A DNA stretch of 64,000 nt from Bin5 sp965208965 (GTDB lineage Bacteria > Chloroflexota > Anaerolineae > Caldilineales > Caldilineaceae), in NCBI GenBank assembly GCA_965208965.1, contig OZ242384.1:1798001-1862000 (forward strand). The letters are read 5' to 3'. The notes under the pieces are model-generated. The model was not told the DNA's origin and searched no databases. It was given only the letters and a program-made list of their open reading frames with translations. This document shows positions 54,803 to 63,960 of this stretch, piece after piece (positions within the stretch are counted from its first letter, which is position 1; every line of letters begins with the position of its first letter). Made by a program: the position numbers and the translations under genes.

Positions 54803-55501
54803 ATGACGGTAAAGATTACATTCTACGGACACGCGACCTTTGGGGTTGACGCGGATGGGACGAAGCTGCTTGTCGACCCGTTTTTGGCGCCCAACAACCC
54901 GGTGGCGCCGGCCGGCGCGACGGCGGAGACTGTTGATGCCGACGTGCTCCTCCTCACGCATGGGCACGCGGACCACATGGCCGATGCGGTCCCGGTTGCC
55001 AAGCGCACCGGCTGCCTCGTCATCTGCAACTTTGAGATAGGTGACTGGCTGATGGCGCAAGGGGTGGATAACGTTCATCAGATGCACATTGGGGGCGGCT
55101 ACAACTTCGATTTCGGTCGCGTTAAGCTGACGATCGCGCACCACGGCAGCGCCTTGCCGGACGGCAGCTACGGCGGCAATCCGGCCGGCATCCTGATCCA
55201 CTTCAATGACGGCACCGACGTCTACTTCGCAGGCGATACCGGCCTGACCTACGATATGCGCCTTATCGGCGACGTGGGCGGCGTGGACCTGGCGGCGCTG
55301 CCGATCGGCGACAACTTCACCATGGGGCCGGATGACGCGATTCAGGCAGCCCAGTTCGTGAAGGCCAAGAAGGTCATCCCCTTCCACTACAATACCTTCC
55401 CGCCGATTGAACAGGATGTGGAAGCCTTTGCGCAGAAACTGCAGGACGATACCGACATTGAGTGCGCTATTCTGAATCCCGGTGATAGCTTGGACGTATA
55501 G
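54803..55501 (+). CDS. Metal-dependent hydrolase, UPF0173 family
   Basis: Metallo-beta-lactamase-fold protein (232 residues) of the YtkL/UPF0173 type. Metal ligands: LLTHGHADHMADAV (HxHxDH), a further His in LTIAHHGSALPDG, Asp in VYFAGDTGLTYDM, and a terminal His in VIPFHYNTFPPIEQD. Starts FYGHATFGVDADGTKLLVDPF, the family opening. GAGGAGATGG lies before the ATG. It follows nuoI by 43 bases and is probably in the same transcript. Substrate unknown. Confidence 0.92.
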   Translation: MTVKITFYGHATFGVDADGTKLLVDPFLAPNNPVAPAGATAETVDADVLLLTHGHADHMADAVPVAKRTGCLVICNFEIGDWLMAQGVDNVHQMHIGGGYNFDFGRVKLTIAHHGSALPDGSYGGNPAGILIHFNDGTDVYFAGDTGLTYDMRLIGDVGGVDLAALPIGDNFTMGPDDAIQAAQFVKAKKVIPFHYNTFPPIEQDVEAFAQKLQDDTDIECAILNPGDSLDV

Positions 55502-55600
55502 TGAAAGGACGATTGCTGAAGCGGGAGTCTTCCTGGCTGGCACGGCGCCCGCGGCCTGGGCGCCAATGTGAAGTGCGTTGGACAAGTGAAGGGAGGACGT

Positions 55601-55966
55601 ATGGTTGATGTAAATGATGCGGTGCTCGACGGAAAGGCGGAGTTGTTCTTCCCGGCCTACTTGATCCCGACGTTGCGGGATCTGCGCGGCGAAAGCTGGC
55701 GCGAACTGGTCGATCGAGTGTCGGTGTTGCCCGATACGCACCCGGACAGTCTGGCTTTTGTGCTGATGATGATCAATCTGGGCGACTGTATGAAGTGTCA
55801 TAGCAACTACTACAAATTCCTGCGGGGGTGCGCCTTCTGCTCACTGCAGACGATCCGCACTTACAAGGGGACCGACACTGATCTGCTGCGGCTCTACAGC
55901 AACGCGCAAGAGGAGATCGACCGCCAGCTCAGCGGCATGGGAACGCTGTCACTGGCCGCTGCGTGA
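55601..55966 (+). CDS. Small Cys-rich hypothetical protein in the nuo transcript
   Basis: A 121-residue protein from the ATG at 55601 (GGGAGG upstream). I do not recognise the family. It has two CxxC pairs, C63-M-K-C66-H67 and C77-A-F-C80, within LGDCMKCHSNYYKFLRGCAFC. The CMKCH would fit a haem c site, but with no signal peptide a zinc or Fe-S knuckle is more likely. It lies between the metallo-hydrolase and a strong terminator, so it is the last gene of the nuo transcript and may assist that complex; inference only. Confidence 0.7.
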   Translation: MVDVNDAVLDGKAELFFPAYLIPTLRDLRGESWRELVDRVSVLPDTHPDSLAFVLMMINLGDCMKCHSNYYKFLRGCAFCSLQTIRTYKGTDTDLLRLYSNAQEEIDRQLSGMGTLSLAAA

Positions 55967-56012
55967 ACCAAAAGCTGTACGACTTGAGGCAGCGCTTCGC
56001 AATCGCAGATAG

Positions 56013-56043
56013 ACCAGCGCCTTCTGTGCGCTGGTTTTTTCTT
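56013..56043 (+). terminator. Intrinsic terminator of the nuo operon
   Basis: ACCAGCGC (56013-56020) pairs with GCGCTGGT (56028-56035), 7-base loop, followed by TTTTTT and CTTTCC. A textbook rho-independent terminator. Confidence 0.88.
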
Positions 56044-56129
56044 TCCAGGCCGGAATCTGTAAGGGTCTTGCCTGGCGTCGCAACGCCGCCAACGGGACGC
56101 GCTGCAGCTGTCGGAAGCGGGGTAAAACA

Positions 56130-57506
56130 TTGACGAGTCCACCCGGTGCGCGCACACAGGAAAAAGGATCCCTTCGAACTGCGATCATCGGCGGCGGGGT
56201 TGCGGGTCTTACCGCCGCCTACGAGCTCGCGGGCGCAAGCGGCGCGCAGGTGCATGTCTTTGAAAACGGGCCGGAGCTGGGCGGGCTGGCTTCGGGATTC
56301 AAAGGGCGGGCAAGCTGGGACTGGCCGCTGGAGAAGTTCTATCATCACCTGTTCACCAACGATGACGCTATCATACGGCTGACCGACCAGATCGGCGCGG
56401 GCGAACTGTTGGAAATCCACCGCCCGTCGACGGTCATGCACTTCCAGGGCGGGAACTATCCACTTGACAGCCCCGCGAGCCTCCTGCAGTTTCCCCACCT
56501 GTCGCTGCCCCAGAAGCTGCGGATGGGGCTGGCGCTGGCCTATCTGAAATATCATCCGCGGCCGCCGTGGCGTGCATTTGACGGCCTGCTGGCGGATGAA
56601 TGGCTGGCGCGGCGCATGGGGAAGACGGCCTACGGCAAGCTGTGGCGGCCGATGCTGGAAGGCAAGTTCGGCCCGCATTTCCGCGATGTCAATTTGGCCT
56701 GGTTCTGGGCGAGAGTCTACAAAAGGACACCGCGACTCGGCTACTACAGGGGGGGCTTTCAGGCGTTCGCGGACAGGCTGGGCGCGGCCGCGCGTGAGCG
56801 GGGGGTGACGGTCGAGACCAGCGCGCCGGTGCATGCTGTGACGCCGCTGCCGGAAGGCGGCTTCCGAGTCGAGAGAGGGGAAAAGAAAAAAGATGGTGGA
56901 GCGCCCCCGGACTCTGACCGTTTCGACGTGGCGCTTGCGACGGTCAGCCCGGGGCTGATGCAGCGGCTGGCGCCAGAGCTGCCGGCCGGTTATCTTTCGA
57001 AGCTGCATTCGCTGCGCCATATGGGGGCGGTCGTGATGACAGTGGCGCTGGACCGCCCATTGCTCAAAGACACCTATTGGGTGAACGTGCCCAAATCGGA
57101 AGGGCTTCCGTTCCTGGTGCTGGTCGAGCACACGAACATGATCGACCCAGGCCGCTACGGCGGCGACCATCTGCTCTATCTGGGCGACTACCTGGAGCCG
57201 TCGCACCGCTATTTCACAATGTCGCAGCAGGAGCTGCTGGCGGAGTTTCTACCGGCGCTGCCGCGCTTCAACCGCGAATTCCGGCCCGAGTGGGTGACGG
57301 GGGCGTGGCTGCATCGCGCTTCGTACGCGCAGCCCGTTCCGGTCCGGGGTTACGCCTCGATGATTCCTGATCTGCGCACGCCGTTGTCCGGCCTCTATTT
57401 CGCTTCGATGAGCCAGGTGTACCCATGGGACCGGGGAACGAACTACGCGGTGGAGATCGGGCAGCGTGCGGCGCGGATGATTTTAGAGGACAGTGTTCAG
57501 CGGTGA
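56130..57506 (+). CDS. NAD(P)/FAD-dependent oxidoreductase (amine oxidase-like)
   Basis: Flavoprotein of 458 residues. The FAD fold is at the start: RTAIIGGGVAGLTAAYELA (GxGxxG), then VFENGPELGGLASGF. Blocks GYYRGGFQAFADRLGAAARERG and the C-terminal LSGLYFASMSQVYPWDRGTNYAVEIGQRAARMI close the FAD site, as in protoporphyrinogen oxidase-like and carotenoid desaturase-like proteins. WPLEKFYHHLFTNDDAII suggests the branch near glycosyltransferase-linked UDP-galactopyranose mutase relatives. TTG start. Stands alone after the nuo terminator; substrate unknown. Confidence 0.82.
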   Translation: MTSPPGARTQEKGSLRTAIIGGGVAGLTAAYELAGASGAQVHVFENGPELGGLASGFKGRASWDWPLEKFYHHLFTNDDAIIRLTDQIGAGELLEIHRPSTVMHFQGGNYPLDSPASLLQFPHLSLPQKLRMGLALAYLKYHPRPPWRAFDGLLADEWLARRMGKTAYGKLWRPMLEGKFGPHFRDVNLAWFWARVYKRTPRLGYYRGGFQAFADRLGAAARERGVTVETSAPVHAVTPLPEGGFRVERGEKKKDGGAPPDSDRFDVALATVSPGLMQRLAPELPAGYLSKLHSLRHMGAVVMTVALDRPLLKDTYWVNVPKSEGLPFLVLVEHTNMIDPGRYGGDHLLYLGDYLEPSHRYFTMSQQELLAEFLPALPRFNREFRPEWVTGAWLHRASYAQPVPVRGYASMIPDLRTPLSGLYFASMSQVYPWDRGTNYAVEIGQRAARMILEDSVQR

Positions 57507-57750
57507 GTGACCCAGCTTGCCAGCGAAGGCAGTTGCTGGAGGGGATGCCTCATTGGACGCGGACCAGGTGGAGGGGCGTGCAGTCTGGCTGACGTGGTCA
57601 AGTGTTCCGCTCTTCAGCCCGCGAAGAATCCGGCGTAAGGAACGTTCCTCTTTCGCTGGAGACTTCGCTAATCTTCAGAGTGAAGAGAGCTGGGGACGCC
57701 TTTCGATAGCCGCTAACAGGGAATGTCGTTTCGTTCCGATAGCGAAGCGT

Positions 57751-58581
57751 CTACCGCATGAAGGATCCACCTGTCACTGGAATTGAGAGACCTGTGAGAA
57801 AAGCGGCTCCATCCGAGGCCAGAAACGAAACGGCGTGGGCAAGGTCGTCGGTCTGGGCGAGGCGGCCTATTGGGGTACTTCCCGCTGCCCCGGACAAAAG
57901 GGCGTCGGTCGCTTCCTTCACTTGCAACGACGGGTTGGTGAATAAGTTGGTCATGTGGCCGACTCGCTCGGTGGGGGTCAAGCTGGGGCAGATTGCGTTG
58001 ACGGTGACCCCGAACTCGGCCAACTCCTGGGCGAGGGCCTGCGTCAGGCCGACGATTCCGAATTTGGATGAGCAGTAGGCGGCAAATCGGGCAATCCCAC
58101 GCAACCCCAAGACTGAGGAGACGCTGATTATGCGACCACCGCCGCCGCGGGCCACCATGTGACGCGCGGCGGCCCGGCTGCAGACAAAGGTTCCCTTCAG
58201 ATTGACGGACATGACGCGGTCCCACTCATTCTCGTCCAGGTCGACGACCGGCACCCGATCTCTACCGCCGCGGGCCGCCGCGTTGTTGACCAGAATATCG
58301 ATTCGTCCGAACTCTTCCACCGCTCTTTGCATGGCGGCCTCGACCGAAACGGAATCGGTCACGTCGCAGGTCACTGCCAGAGCACGGCGTCCCATTGTCT
58401 CGATCTCCGCACGTAGCGCCGGCAGACCTTCCCAGTCGGCGTCGGGATAAGGTCTCTCGACGAGGTCGGTCAGGACGATATCCGCTCCATCCTCTGCCAG
58501 CCGCAGTGCGATCCCTCGGCCGATGCCGTGCTCGCCCCCTGCGCCGGTAACAAACACAGTCTTTCCTTCCAGATTGTACAT
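57751..58581 (-). CDS. Short-chain dehydrogenase/reductase
   Basis: Classical SDR (276 residues from the ATG at 58581, with GAGGAGGAC upstream; the frame is open further 5'). Cofactor motif TGAGGEHGIGRGIAL, NNAA block ILVNNAAARGG, catalytic Ser in IISVSSVLGL and Tyr-x-x-x-Lys in AAYCSSKFG. C-terminal FLASDGAAFLTGLSIPVTGGSF is typical of 3-oxoacyl-ACP reductase-like members. Convergent with the upstream FAD enzyme; 57507-57750 holds no gene. Substrate cannot be told. Confidence 0.92.
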   Translation of the reverse strand: MYNLEGKTVFVTGAGGEHGIGRGIALRLAEDGADIVLTDLVERPYPDADWEGLPALRAEIETMGRRALAVTCDVTDSVSVEAAMQRAVEEFGRIDILVNNAAARGGRDRVPVVDLDENEWDRVMSVNLKGTFVCSRAAARHMVARGGGGRIISVSSVLGLRGIARFAAYCSSKFGIVGLTQALAQELAEFGVTVNAICPSLTPTERVGHMTNLFTNPSLQVKEATDALLSGAAGSTPIGRLAQTDDLAHAVSFLASDGAAFLTGLSIPVTGGSFMR

Positions 58582-58780
58582 CTCGTAGTCCTCCTCATTA
58601 GTGTCCGTCACCTCAATTGTGGCGTCGAGTTGACGGACCATTATGCCGGCTCGGAAACTCATTTATATTTCGATGCAGGCGCCTGTCGCGATTTCGGTCC
58701 CGTGCTCCTGCATCGTCGGGCCCCATCTGAGGCGCTTGCGAAATAAAGATACCCTTTTGGGGGAATTTTCCCTATACGCT

Positions 58781-58808
58781 TTGTACACCGAATACAGTAG
58801 GCTATACA
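58781..58808 (+). promoter_or_regulatory. Probable promoter of the mrp gene
   Basis: TTGTAC (58781-58786) and TATACA (58803-58808), 16 bases apart, about 157 bases before the ATG. The intergenic region 58582-58964 has no gene apart from this. Confidence 0.5.
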
Positions 58809-58964
58809 AGTTCACTCCCGTATACATGCGGATCTCGGCACCGTTGCTTATGTGCCTCCATTTTTGACACGCCCGAAGGGGAAGAGTAAGGTAGGAAGAG
58901 ATATTTTGAGTTCTGGCAGGGTCGTTGCGGCGGCTTGGCGGGATTGGAGGGACAGGAACCAATT

Positions 58965-59804
58965 ATGGGCAACGGCAATATGGAAGGCGTCGGCGGCACG
59001 AGGGGAGAGCCCCCATTCGACCCGCGAATTGAGGCGAAGTTGGGGATTCCGATCAAAAATATCGTCGCGGTTGCGAGCGGTAAGGGCGGCGTGGGCAAGA
59101 GCACGGTCAGCGTGAACCTGGCGGTGAGCCTGGCGCAGACGGGCGCGTCGGTCGGGCTGCTGGACGCCGACATATACGGGCCGAACATCCCTATCATGAT
59201 GGGGGTGGAGGAGATGCCCCCGGTGGAGGCGGGCAAGCTGATCCCGGCGGAGGCGCATGGCGTGCGCTTCATGAGCATGGGCTTTCTGCTGCCGCCCGAG
59301 CAGGCGCTGATCTGGCGGGGGCCGATGCTGCACAAGGCGATCCAGCAGCTCTTCACCGACGTGCGCTGGGAAGAGCTGGACTATCTGATCGTGGACCTGC
59401 CGCCGGGAACGGGAGACGCGCAGCTTTCGCTGGCCCAGATCGCGCCGCTGAGCGGCGGGCTGATCGTAACGATGCCGCAGATGGTGTCCGTGGCGGATGC
59501 GCGGCGCGGCGCGGCGGCGTTTGAGCAGTTGGAGGTGCCGATCCTGGGCGTGATTGAGAATATGAGCGGGGAGGTCTTTGGCAGCGGCGGCGGCGAGACC
59601 GCGGCGCGTGAACTGGGAACGGACCTGCTGGGCGTTGTCGCCCTGGAGGCCGAAATCAGCGCGTCGGGCGACCGGGGCAGGCCGATCGTTGCGGCCAACC
59701 CCGCTGGCGCGGCGGCGCGCACGTTTGGTGAGTTGGCGCAGAAGGTGGTGGCGCAACTTCGATCAGTGTCGGGGGGGAGTCAGCCGCAGTTAAAGATAGT
59801 TTGA
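58965..59804 (+). CDS. mrp: Mrp/NBP35-type Fe-S cluster carrier ATPase
   Basis: P-loop ATPase (279 residues) that carries Fe-S clusters to target enzymes, for instance complex I subunits. Deviant Walker A VASGKGGVGKSTVSVNLA, LLDADIYGPNIPIMMG, IVDLPPGTGDAQLSL and VIENMSGEVFGSGGGE are present. In the last block relatives usually have two Cys (CPxC) to hold the cluster; here GEVFGSGGG has none, so cluster handling may differ. The ATG at 58965 has AGGAACC upstream. The nuo genes 4-7 kb away make a link plausible, not proven. Confidence 0.88.
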   Translation: MGNGNMEGVGGTRGEPPFDPRIEAKLGIPIKNIVAVASGKGGVGKSTVSVNLAVSLAQTGASVGLLDADIYGPNIPIMMGVEEMPPVEAGKLIPAEAHGVRFMSMGFLLPPEQALIWRGPMLHKAIQQLFTDVRWEELDYLIVDLPPGTGDAQLSLAQIAPLSGGLIVTMPQMVSVADARRGAAAFEQLEVPILGVIENMSGEVFGSGGGETAARELGTDLLGVVALEAEISASGDRGRPIVAANPAGAAARTFGELAQKVVAQLRSVSGGSQPQLKIV

Positions 59805-59807
59805 AAC

Positions 59808-59832
59808 TGCAGAGGTCAGTGATCAGTTGACT
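59808..59832. repeat. Heptamer repeat after mrp
   Basis: CAGAGGT, CAGTGAT and CAGTTGA in register, starting 4 bases after the stop codon. Confidence 0.55.
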
Positions 59833-59979
59833 GAACTTCTCGGTCTTCGGTGAAGCGCCTCGGAGGCGATGGCTGTCTGGTTATTGAATGGCCAGGCATT
59901 GGAGTGAGGCTGTAGTTGCGAGGAGTTGGAGGGGCACTCGGAAGACGGAACATTTGCGGCAACTGCTATAGAGAGGAAA

Positions 59980-60027
59980 ACACACCCGGAAGACGTCGAG
60001 GAGGTGGCGTCCGCCGGGTGTGTTTTG
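59980..60027. terminator. Bidirectional terminator between mrp and the iron-binding lipoprotein gene
   Basis: ACACACCCGG (59980-59989) pairs with CCGGGTGTGT (60014-60023). TTTT follows on the plus strand; on the minus strand TTTTCCTC follows. It should end transcripts from both sides. Confidence 0.75.
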
Positions 60028-60051
60028 AGGTAAAAGAGGGAAACGAAACCC

Positions 60052-61095
60052 TTACTGCAGCGCGTTTACCTCTTGAAGAAGCTCAAGTGTTCCCTGCAGG
60101 TCGTCAATGTCGGTCAGGTCAATGTCGGGCGTGTTCACGTCTGCCAGGGGCAGCAGCCCTTCGGCGGTGGTCGGAATTCCGACGACGAGGGGATATTCAT
60201 TGGTCTGCTCGGAGAAGTAGGTCTGCGCTTCGTCCGAAAGCAGGAAGGCGACGAATGCCTCGGCTGCGGCCTTGTCCTTGGCTGTATCCAGCACGGCTGC
60301 GCCGGCCACGTTGATCATGGCGCCGGCATCACCGGCGGCCGGGTGATGGTTCTTGGCCTGGAAACCGGGATCTTCCTTAAGGAATCTGTACAGGTAGTAG
60401 TGGTTTACAAGACCGAGCACGACCTCGCCCTTGCCGGTAGCCTCGACGATGGGCGTATTCTTGGGATAGACCTGCACGTCATTGGCGATCATGGCTTCGA
60501 GCCATTCCTTGGCCCGTTCCTCGCCTTCAAGGACGCGGACCGCGGTGACGAAGGCCTGGAAGCTGCCATTGGTGGGCGCCCAGCCGACCTTGCCTTTCCA
60601 CTTGGGATCAGTCAGTTCCCAGATGTCGTTGGGCAGCTCGTCCATGCTGAGCATTTCGGTGTTGTAAACGAAGACACGGGCGCGTCCGCTGGCGCCGACC
60701 CAATCGCCGTTGCCGGCCCGGAAGCGGGGATCGACCCTGTCGAGGATCTCTGCGGGCAGCGCTGTGAGGCGCCCTGCCAGTGAGAGCGCGCCGAGGGCGC
60801 CGGCGTCCTGGCCGTAGAAGACGTCGGCCGGTGAGTTCTGTCCTTCCTCCAGAATGGTAGCAGCCAGTTCGGCGGTGCCGCCATAGCGTACGTTAACGGT
60901 GACGCCGCTCACTTCCTGGTAGCGCTCCAGCAGAGGCCCAACCAGGTTCTCGTTGCGGCCCGAATAGATGGTCAGCTCGGTGGCTTCGTCCGCGCTCTCC
61001 ATTTCCATCGGCTGAATCGGCATACATGCGGCCAGCAGCAGGCCGGCGAGAAGGACCAGAACCAACGGCAACCTACCGACACTCTTGACGTACAT
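60052..61095 (-). CDS. Iron(III)-type ABC substrate-binding lipoprotein
   Basis: Binding protein (347 residues) of the Fbp/AfuA/FutA group. Signal peptide with lipobox LLLAAC near residue 24. Typical blocks: TIYSGRNENLVGPLLERYQEVSGV, ADVFYGQDAGALGAL, ARVFVYNTEML, KGKVGWAPTNGSFQAFVTA and NHYYLYRF, whose Tyr pair usually binds iron. AGGGAG precedes the ATG. No permease or ATPase is in the window, so the rest of the importer lies elsewhere or the protein works with another system. Confidence 0.87.
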   Translation of the reverse strand: MYVKSVGRLPLVLVLLAGLLLAACMPIQPMEMESADEATELTIYSGRNENLVGPLLERYQEVSGVTVNVRYGGTAELAATILEEGQNSPADVFYGQDAGALGALSLAGRLTALPAEILDRVDPRFRAGNGDWVGASGRARVFVYNTEMLSMDELPNDIWELTDPKWKGKVGWAPTNGSFQAFVTAVRVLEGEERAKEWLEAMIANDVQVYPKNTPIVEATGKGEVVLGLVNHYYLYRFLKEDPGFQAKNHHPAAGDAGAMINVAGAAVLDTAKDKAAAEAFVAFLLSDEAQTYFSEQTNEYPLVVGIPTTAEGLLPLADVNTPDIDLTDIDDLQGTLELLQEVNALQ

Positions 61096-61480
61096 AAGGG
61101 ACTCCCTTTGCAGTTATATGGATTGATTGACAAATCTCTTCTTGAGCCTGTTACGGAGTCAGCCTGCACACCTTGGGAACCGGAGCCGGCGGGGGCCGTA
61201 GACAGGTACGCAGTTGCAAGGCCTGCCGCAACGTTGCGTATCGCGAAAGTTTAGCACACAAAAAGGCCGAAATTCGACGAATTTGGGAGGGGTTTTCTGC
61301 GGCAGAGGTAAACGGGCGTTTTAAGGATGGTTCACTGAGGAGTTAACGTCCATTACGTCAAAACCGAGGCAAGGGTGAAGAGAAGTCTTGGAGCGAACGA
61401 GGCCTGCCTCCGCCCTGTTCCGGGGCGCGGATTGACTGGGGCGGTGACGAAACTCGTAGGGAAAAGAGTGAGCAAAGAGA
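61096..61480. other. Intergenic stretch without a recognisable gene
   Basis: Carries the leader of the iron-binding gene and an AT-rich part near 61250-61320. No RNA or regulatory motif, such as a clear iron-box palindrome, was recognised. Confidence 0.4.
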
Positions 61481-61515
61481 AGTGAGGAGAGAGAAACGCC
61501 TTTGCTCTCCTCACT
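61481..61515. repeat. AGTGAGGAG-type hairpin
   Basis: AGTGAGGAGAG (61481-61491) pairs perfectly with CTCTCCTCACT (61505-61515). Same family as the hairpin at 32925. Lies after the stop of the minus-strand gene at 61595 and could act as its terminator. Confidence 0.6.
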
Positions 61516-61594
61516 CTTGTTCGTGATTTGACTGTGGCTGAGCAATAACGCTCTTGGTGACCCCGGTCGTCTGACGTTGCGGCGGTGACGGAGG

Positions 61595-62533
61595 TCAGGC
61601 CGGGGTGGGGGCGTGGACGGTGTGGGAGAGCAGGCGGAATTGGGGGACGCGTTCGGTGGCCGGCTTGTGACAGCTTTGTGGGTTGACGAACTCCGATTCT
61701 TCGGTGGAGACGAAGAGCTCGTGGACGAGATCATCGCCATTGGAGCGGAAGCGGCAGGTCCATACATCGTCCTGCTGGTCCGCGTCGAGGAGGGAGAAGG
61801 CGTCGAGCGACTGCTGGTGGGTTTCCTCGCGCAGATAGTATTCGGCGGCCTGGACGGGCGACTTATAGCAGGAGCGGCCGCGGTAGCGGTCGAGCGCATA
61901 GACGTCGCCGGCGTTGTAGGAGTCGACGAGCGGCGTGACGTCTTCGACGCTGACGCGACCGTAGTAGAGGCCGTGCGGAAGGACGATCATGGTGGGAGCG
62001 AAGCGGTGGCCGCCCGTGTGGGTGGTCTGCCAGACCTGGTCGCCTGCGTAGGCGGCCATGGCAAGGTAGACGGGTACGCCGAATTTGGCGCAGCAGCGGT
62101 CGCGGCTGCCATTAGTACAGACGAGGAAAAGCGGTTCGTCATGTTTGTGGGCGGCGTAGCTCTCGGGCGCTGCGCGCATGTCGGCAACCATGCCGGGCAG
62201 GTCCATGGCGGCGAGGTCGGTGAAATCGGCCAGACTAAAGCGGTAGAGCGCGGCGGTGTCCTCCTGCGAGAGGCCGATGAAAAAGCTGAAACCGGATCCG
62301 TTGCGGGATTCGCCGTGTTTGATGAGCTGCAGGCGGGAGCCGGGTGTGGCCGCGACAGCCTGCTGCAGGTGCTCTTTGAGCGCGTCGTCCAGCTTGCTCT
62401 CTTCCATGGCCTTGGCGCCCCAGACGGCGGGGTATTCGAGCACGAACCAGACGTCCGTACCGTTGCCGGCGGTACCGTAGATCTGTTCGCCGGCGGTCTG
62501 TGAAAGCAGCGAACAGTAGATGTCCTGGGTCAT
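61595..62533 (-). CDS. Sucrase/ferredoxin-like (Apd1-type) protein
   Basis: A 312-residue protein of the Suc_Fer-like family: thioredoxin-fold 2Fe-2S proteins. I start at the ATG at 62533 (GGGAGG upstream); the longer frame is not homologous. Blocks: FCTNGSRDRCCAKFG-like PLFLVCTNGSRDRCCAKFGVP with the Cys ligands, and VWQTTHTGGHRFAPTMIVLPHGLYYGRV with the conserved His residues that bind the cluster in Apd1. Length matches bacterial members. It lies 62 bases after an MFS gene on the same strand. Biological role unknown; redox or metal handling is likely. Confidence 0.85.
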   Translation of the reverse strand: MTQDIYCSLLSQTAGEQIYGTAGNGTDVWFVLEYPAVWGAKAMEESKLDDALKEHLQQAVAATPGSRLQLIKHGESRNGSGFSFFIGLSQEDTAALYRFSLADFTDLAAMDLPGMVADMRAAPESYAAHKHDEPLFLVCTNGSRDRCCAKFGVPVYLAMAAYAGDQVWQTTHTGGHRFAPTMIVLPHGLYYGRVSVEDVTPLVDSYNAGDVYALDRYRGRSCYKSPVQAAEYYLREETHQQSLDAFSLLDADQQDDVWTCRFRSNGDDLVHELFVSTEESEFVNPQSCHKPATERVPQFRLLSHTVHAPTPA

Positions 62534-62595
62534 TTTTTCCTCCCTGTTATAGACGTATTGCCAGAATATTGCCATGTTCGTGGACAGGGCGCAAG

Positions 62596-63954
62596 TCAGC
62601 TGATTCCGTCTCCGCTTTCGACGGCATGGCGGGGGTCTGCTACCCAGAAGGCCATGAGCAGGACGCCGAGCAGGCCGGCGACGGCGCTGAGCGCGAAGAG
62701 CCAGGTGTAGCTGACGGTGGCGAGCCAGCCGCCAAGGAGGGGCATGACGACGTTGATGGCGCCGATGATGGAGTTGGTGATGCCGACGTAGGTGGGGCGC
62801 TGCTCGGGGCCGGTGAACTCGAGCACGATCATGAGACCGGAGACGAAGGTGGAGCTGAAGTAGACGCCGAGAAGAATGAAAACCAGGTAGTAGAGGAGCG
62901 GCAGGGCGGCGAGGCCGGCGATCACGTAGCCCAGGGAAGCGGCAAACCCGCCGAGCACCAGTGCAACTTTGTGTCCTTTGCGGTCGGCGAGCAGCCCGAG
63001 CAGAAGATTGCTGGCGGACTGGCCGGCGAGGAGGGCGACGGTGTAGTTGCCGACCGTGCCGCCGGAGACGTCCCATTTGCTGATGGCGGCCGCTGTGACA
63101 AACGCCAGGCCCATGCCGCTGACGGCGAGCAGGCCGCGGGCGGTGAGGAAGCGGCGGAAGTTCTGATCGCGGCGCAGGATGCGGCCGAGCCTGGTCCAGA
63201 TACGGAGGCGGTTTTCTTCGGTGCGGGGGACCTGACGCACCGGTTCGCGGGTGAGGGCGAGGACGGCCCAGCCGGCGAACATGAGGATGGTGGCGAACCC
63301 GAAGAGGATGAGGAAGTTGCGGGGGAAGGGCAGTGTCTCCAGGATGCGGCTGCTGCCCAGGGCGCCGAGCGCGCCGGCGATGCCGCCGACGAACATGGTC
63401 ACGCCCATGAGGCGGCCGCGGCGGGTGGCGGGAAAGCAGACGGCGAGGAGGTCCTGCCAGGCGGGCGCGATGATGCCGGCGCCGAAGTTGTAGATGGCGA
63501 ACGCCAGGAGGAAAAGGCCCAGGGCCCAGGAAGGCGACCGGACCGCGAGCAGCGTTGTTGCCGTGAGTAGGACGAGCGGAAGACGTTCCAGGAAGAATCC
63601 GAGATTGATCAGCCAGGGCTTTTTGCGGTCCGTTCGTTCAATGGGGCCTGCGCTGAAGAGCTGGGGAAAGAACCAGCCGCCGTTGGCGATGACAGCGAGC
63701 AGACCGAAGTAGAAGGGGTTGTCGGTGAGTCTGCTGACGAAGAAGGGGAGGATGGTCGTTGCCGACATGAGGCTCTGCGCCAGCAGGAAGAGGGCGCCGT
63801 CGGCTACGTTAACGGTGAAGTTCCAGTTGTAGTTGCGCCAAACTTCGGCCTCGACGTCCTCATCGGAGCGGACGGCGGCAGGCAGGTCGGCCTGCAACAT
63901 GCGGCGCACCATCGCGATGGCGAACCGGCGGGCGGGGATAATGGTTCCGAGCAT
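62596..63954 (-). CDS. MFS transporter
   Basis: Major facilitator superfamily protein (452 residues) with about twelve hydrophobic segments after a cytoplasmic N-terminus of about 45 residues that includes NYNWNFTVNVADGALFLLAQSL. RGRLMGVTMFVGGIAGALGAL and GLLADRKGHKVALVLGG resemble motif A-type loops (G-x-x-x-D-R/K-x-x-R/K) in the two halves. Upstream of the sucrase/ferredoxin-like gene. Substrate unknown. The start at 63954 lies 46 bases from the window end, where heptamer repeats are found. Confidence 0.88.
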   Translation of the reverse strand: MLGTIIPARRFAIAMVRRMLQADLPAAVRSDEDVEAEVWRNYNWNFTVNVADGALFLLAQSLMSATTILPFFVSRLTDNPFYFGLLAVIANGGWFFPQLFSAGPIERTDRKKPWLINLGFFLERLPLVLLTATTLLAVRSPSWALGLFLLAFAIYNFGAGIIAPAWQDLLAVCFPATRRGRLMGVTMFVGGIAGALGALGSSRILETLPFPRNFLILFGFATILMFAGWAVLALTREPVRQVPRTEENRLRIWTRLGRILRRDQNFRRFLTARGLLAVSGMGLAFVTAAAISKWDVSGGTVGNYTVALLAGQSASNLLLGLLADRKGHKVALVLGGFAASLGYVIAGLAALPLLYYLVFILLGVYFSSTFVSGLMIVLEFTGPEQRPTYVGITNSIIGAINVVMPLLGGWLATVSYTWLFALSAVAGLLGVLLMAFWVADPRHAVESGDGIS

Positions 63955-63960
63955 CGGGAC

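Noticed and set aside
55793..55811. Cytochrome c in the small Cys-rich protein (CMKCH)
   Set aside because: No signal peptide for export and haem attachment, and a second CxxC lies close by, which favours a metal knuckle.
62500..63570. 356-codon plus-strand frame rich in Gly, Glu, Ala and Asp
   Set aside because: Antisense of the MFS gene; the low-complexity composition is what transmembrane codons give on the other strand.
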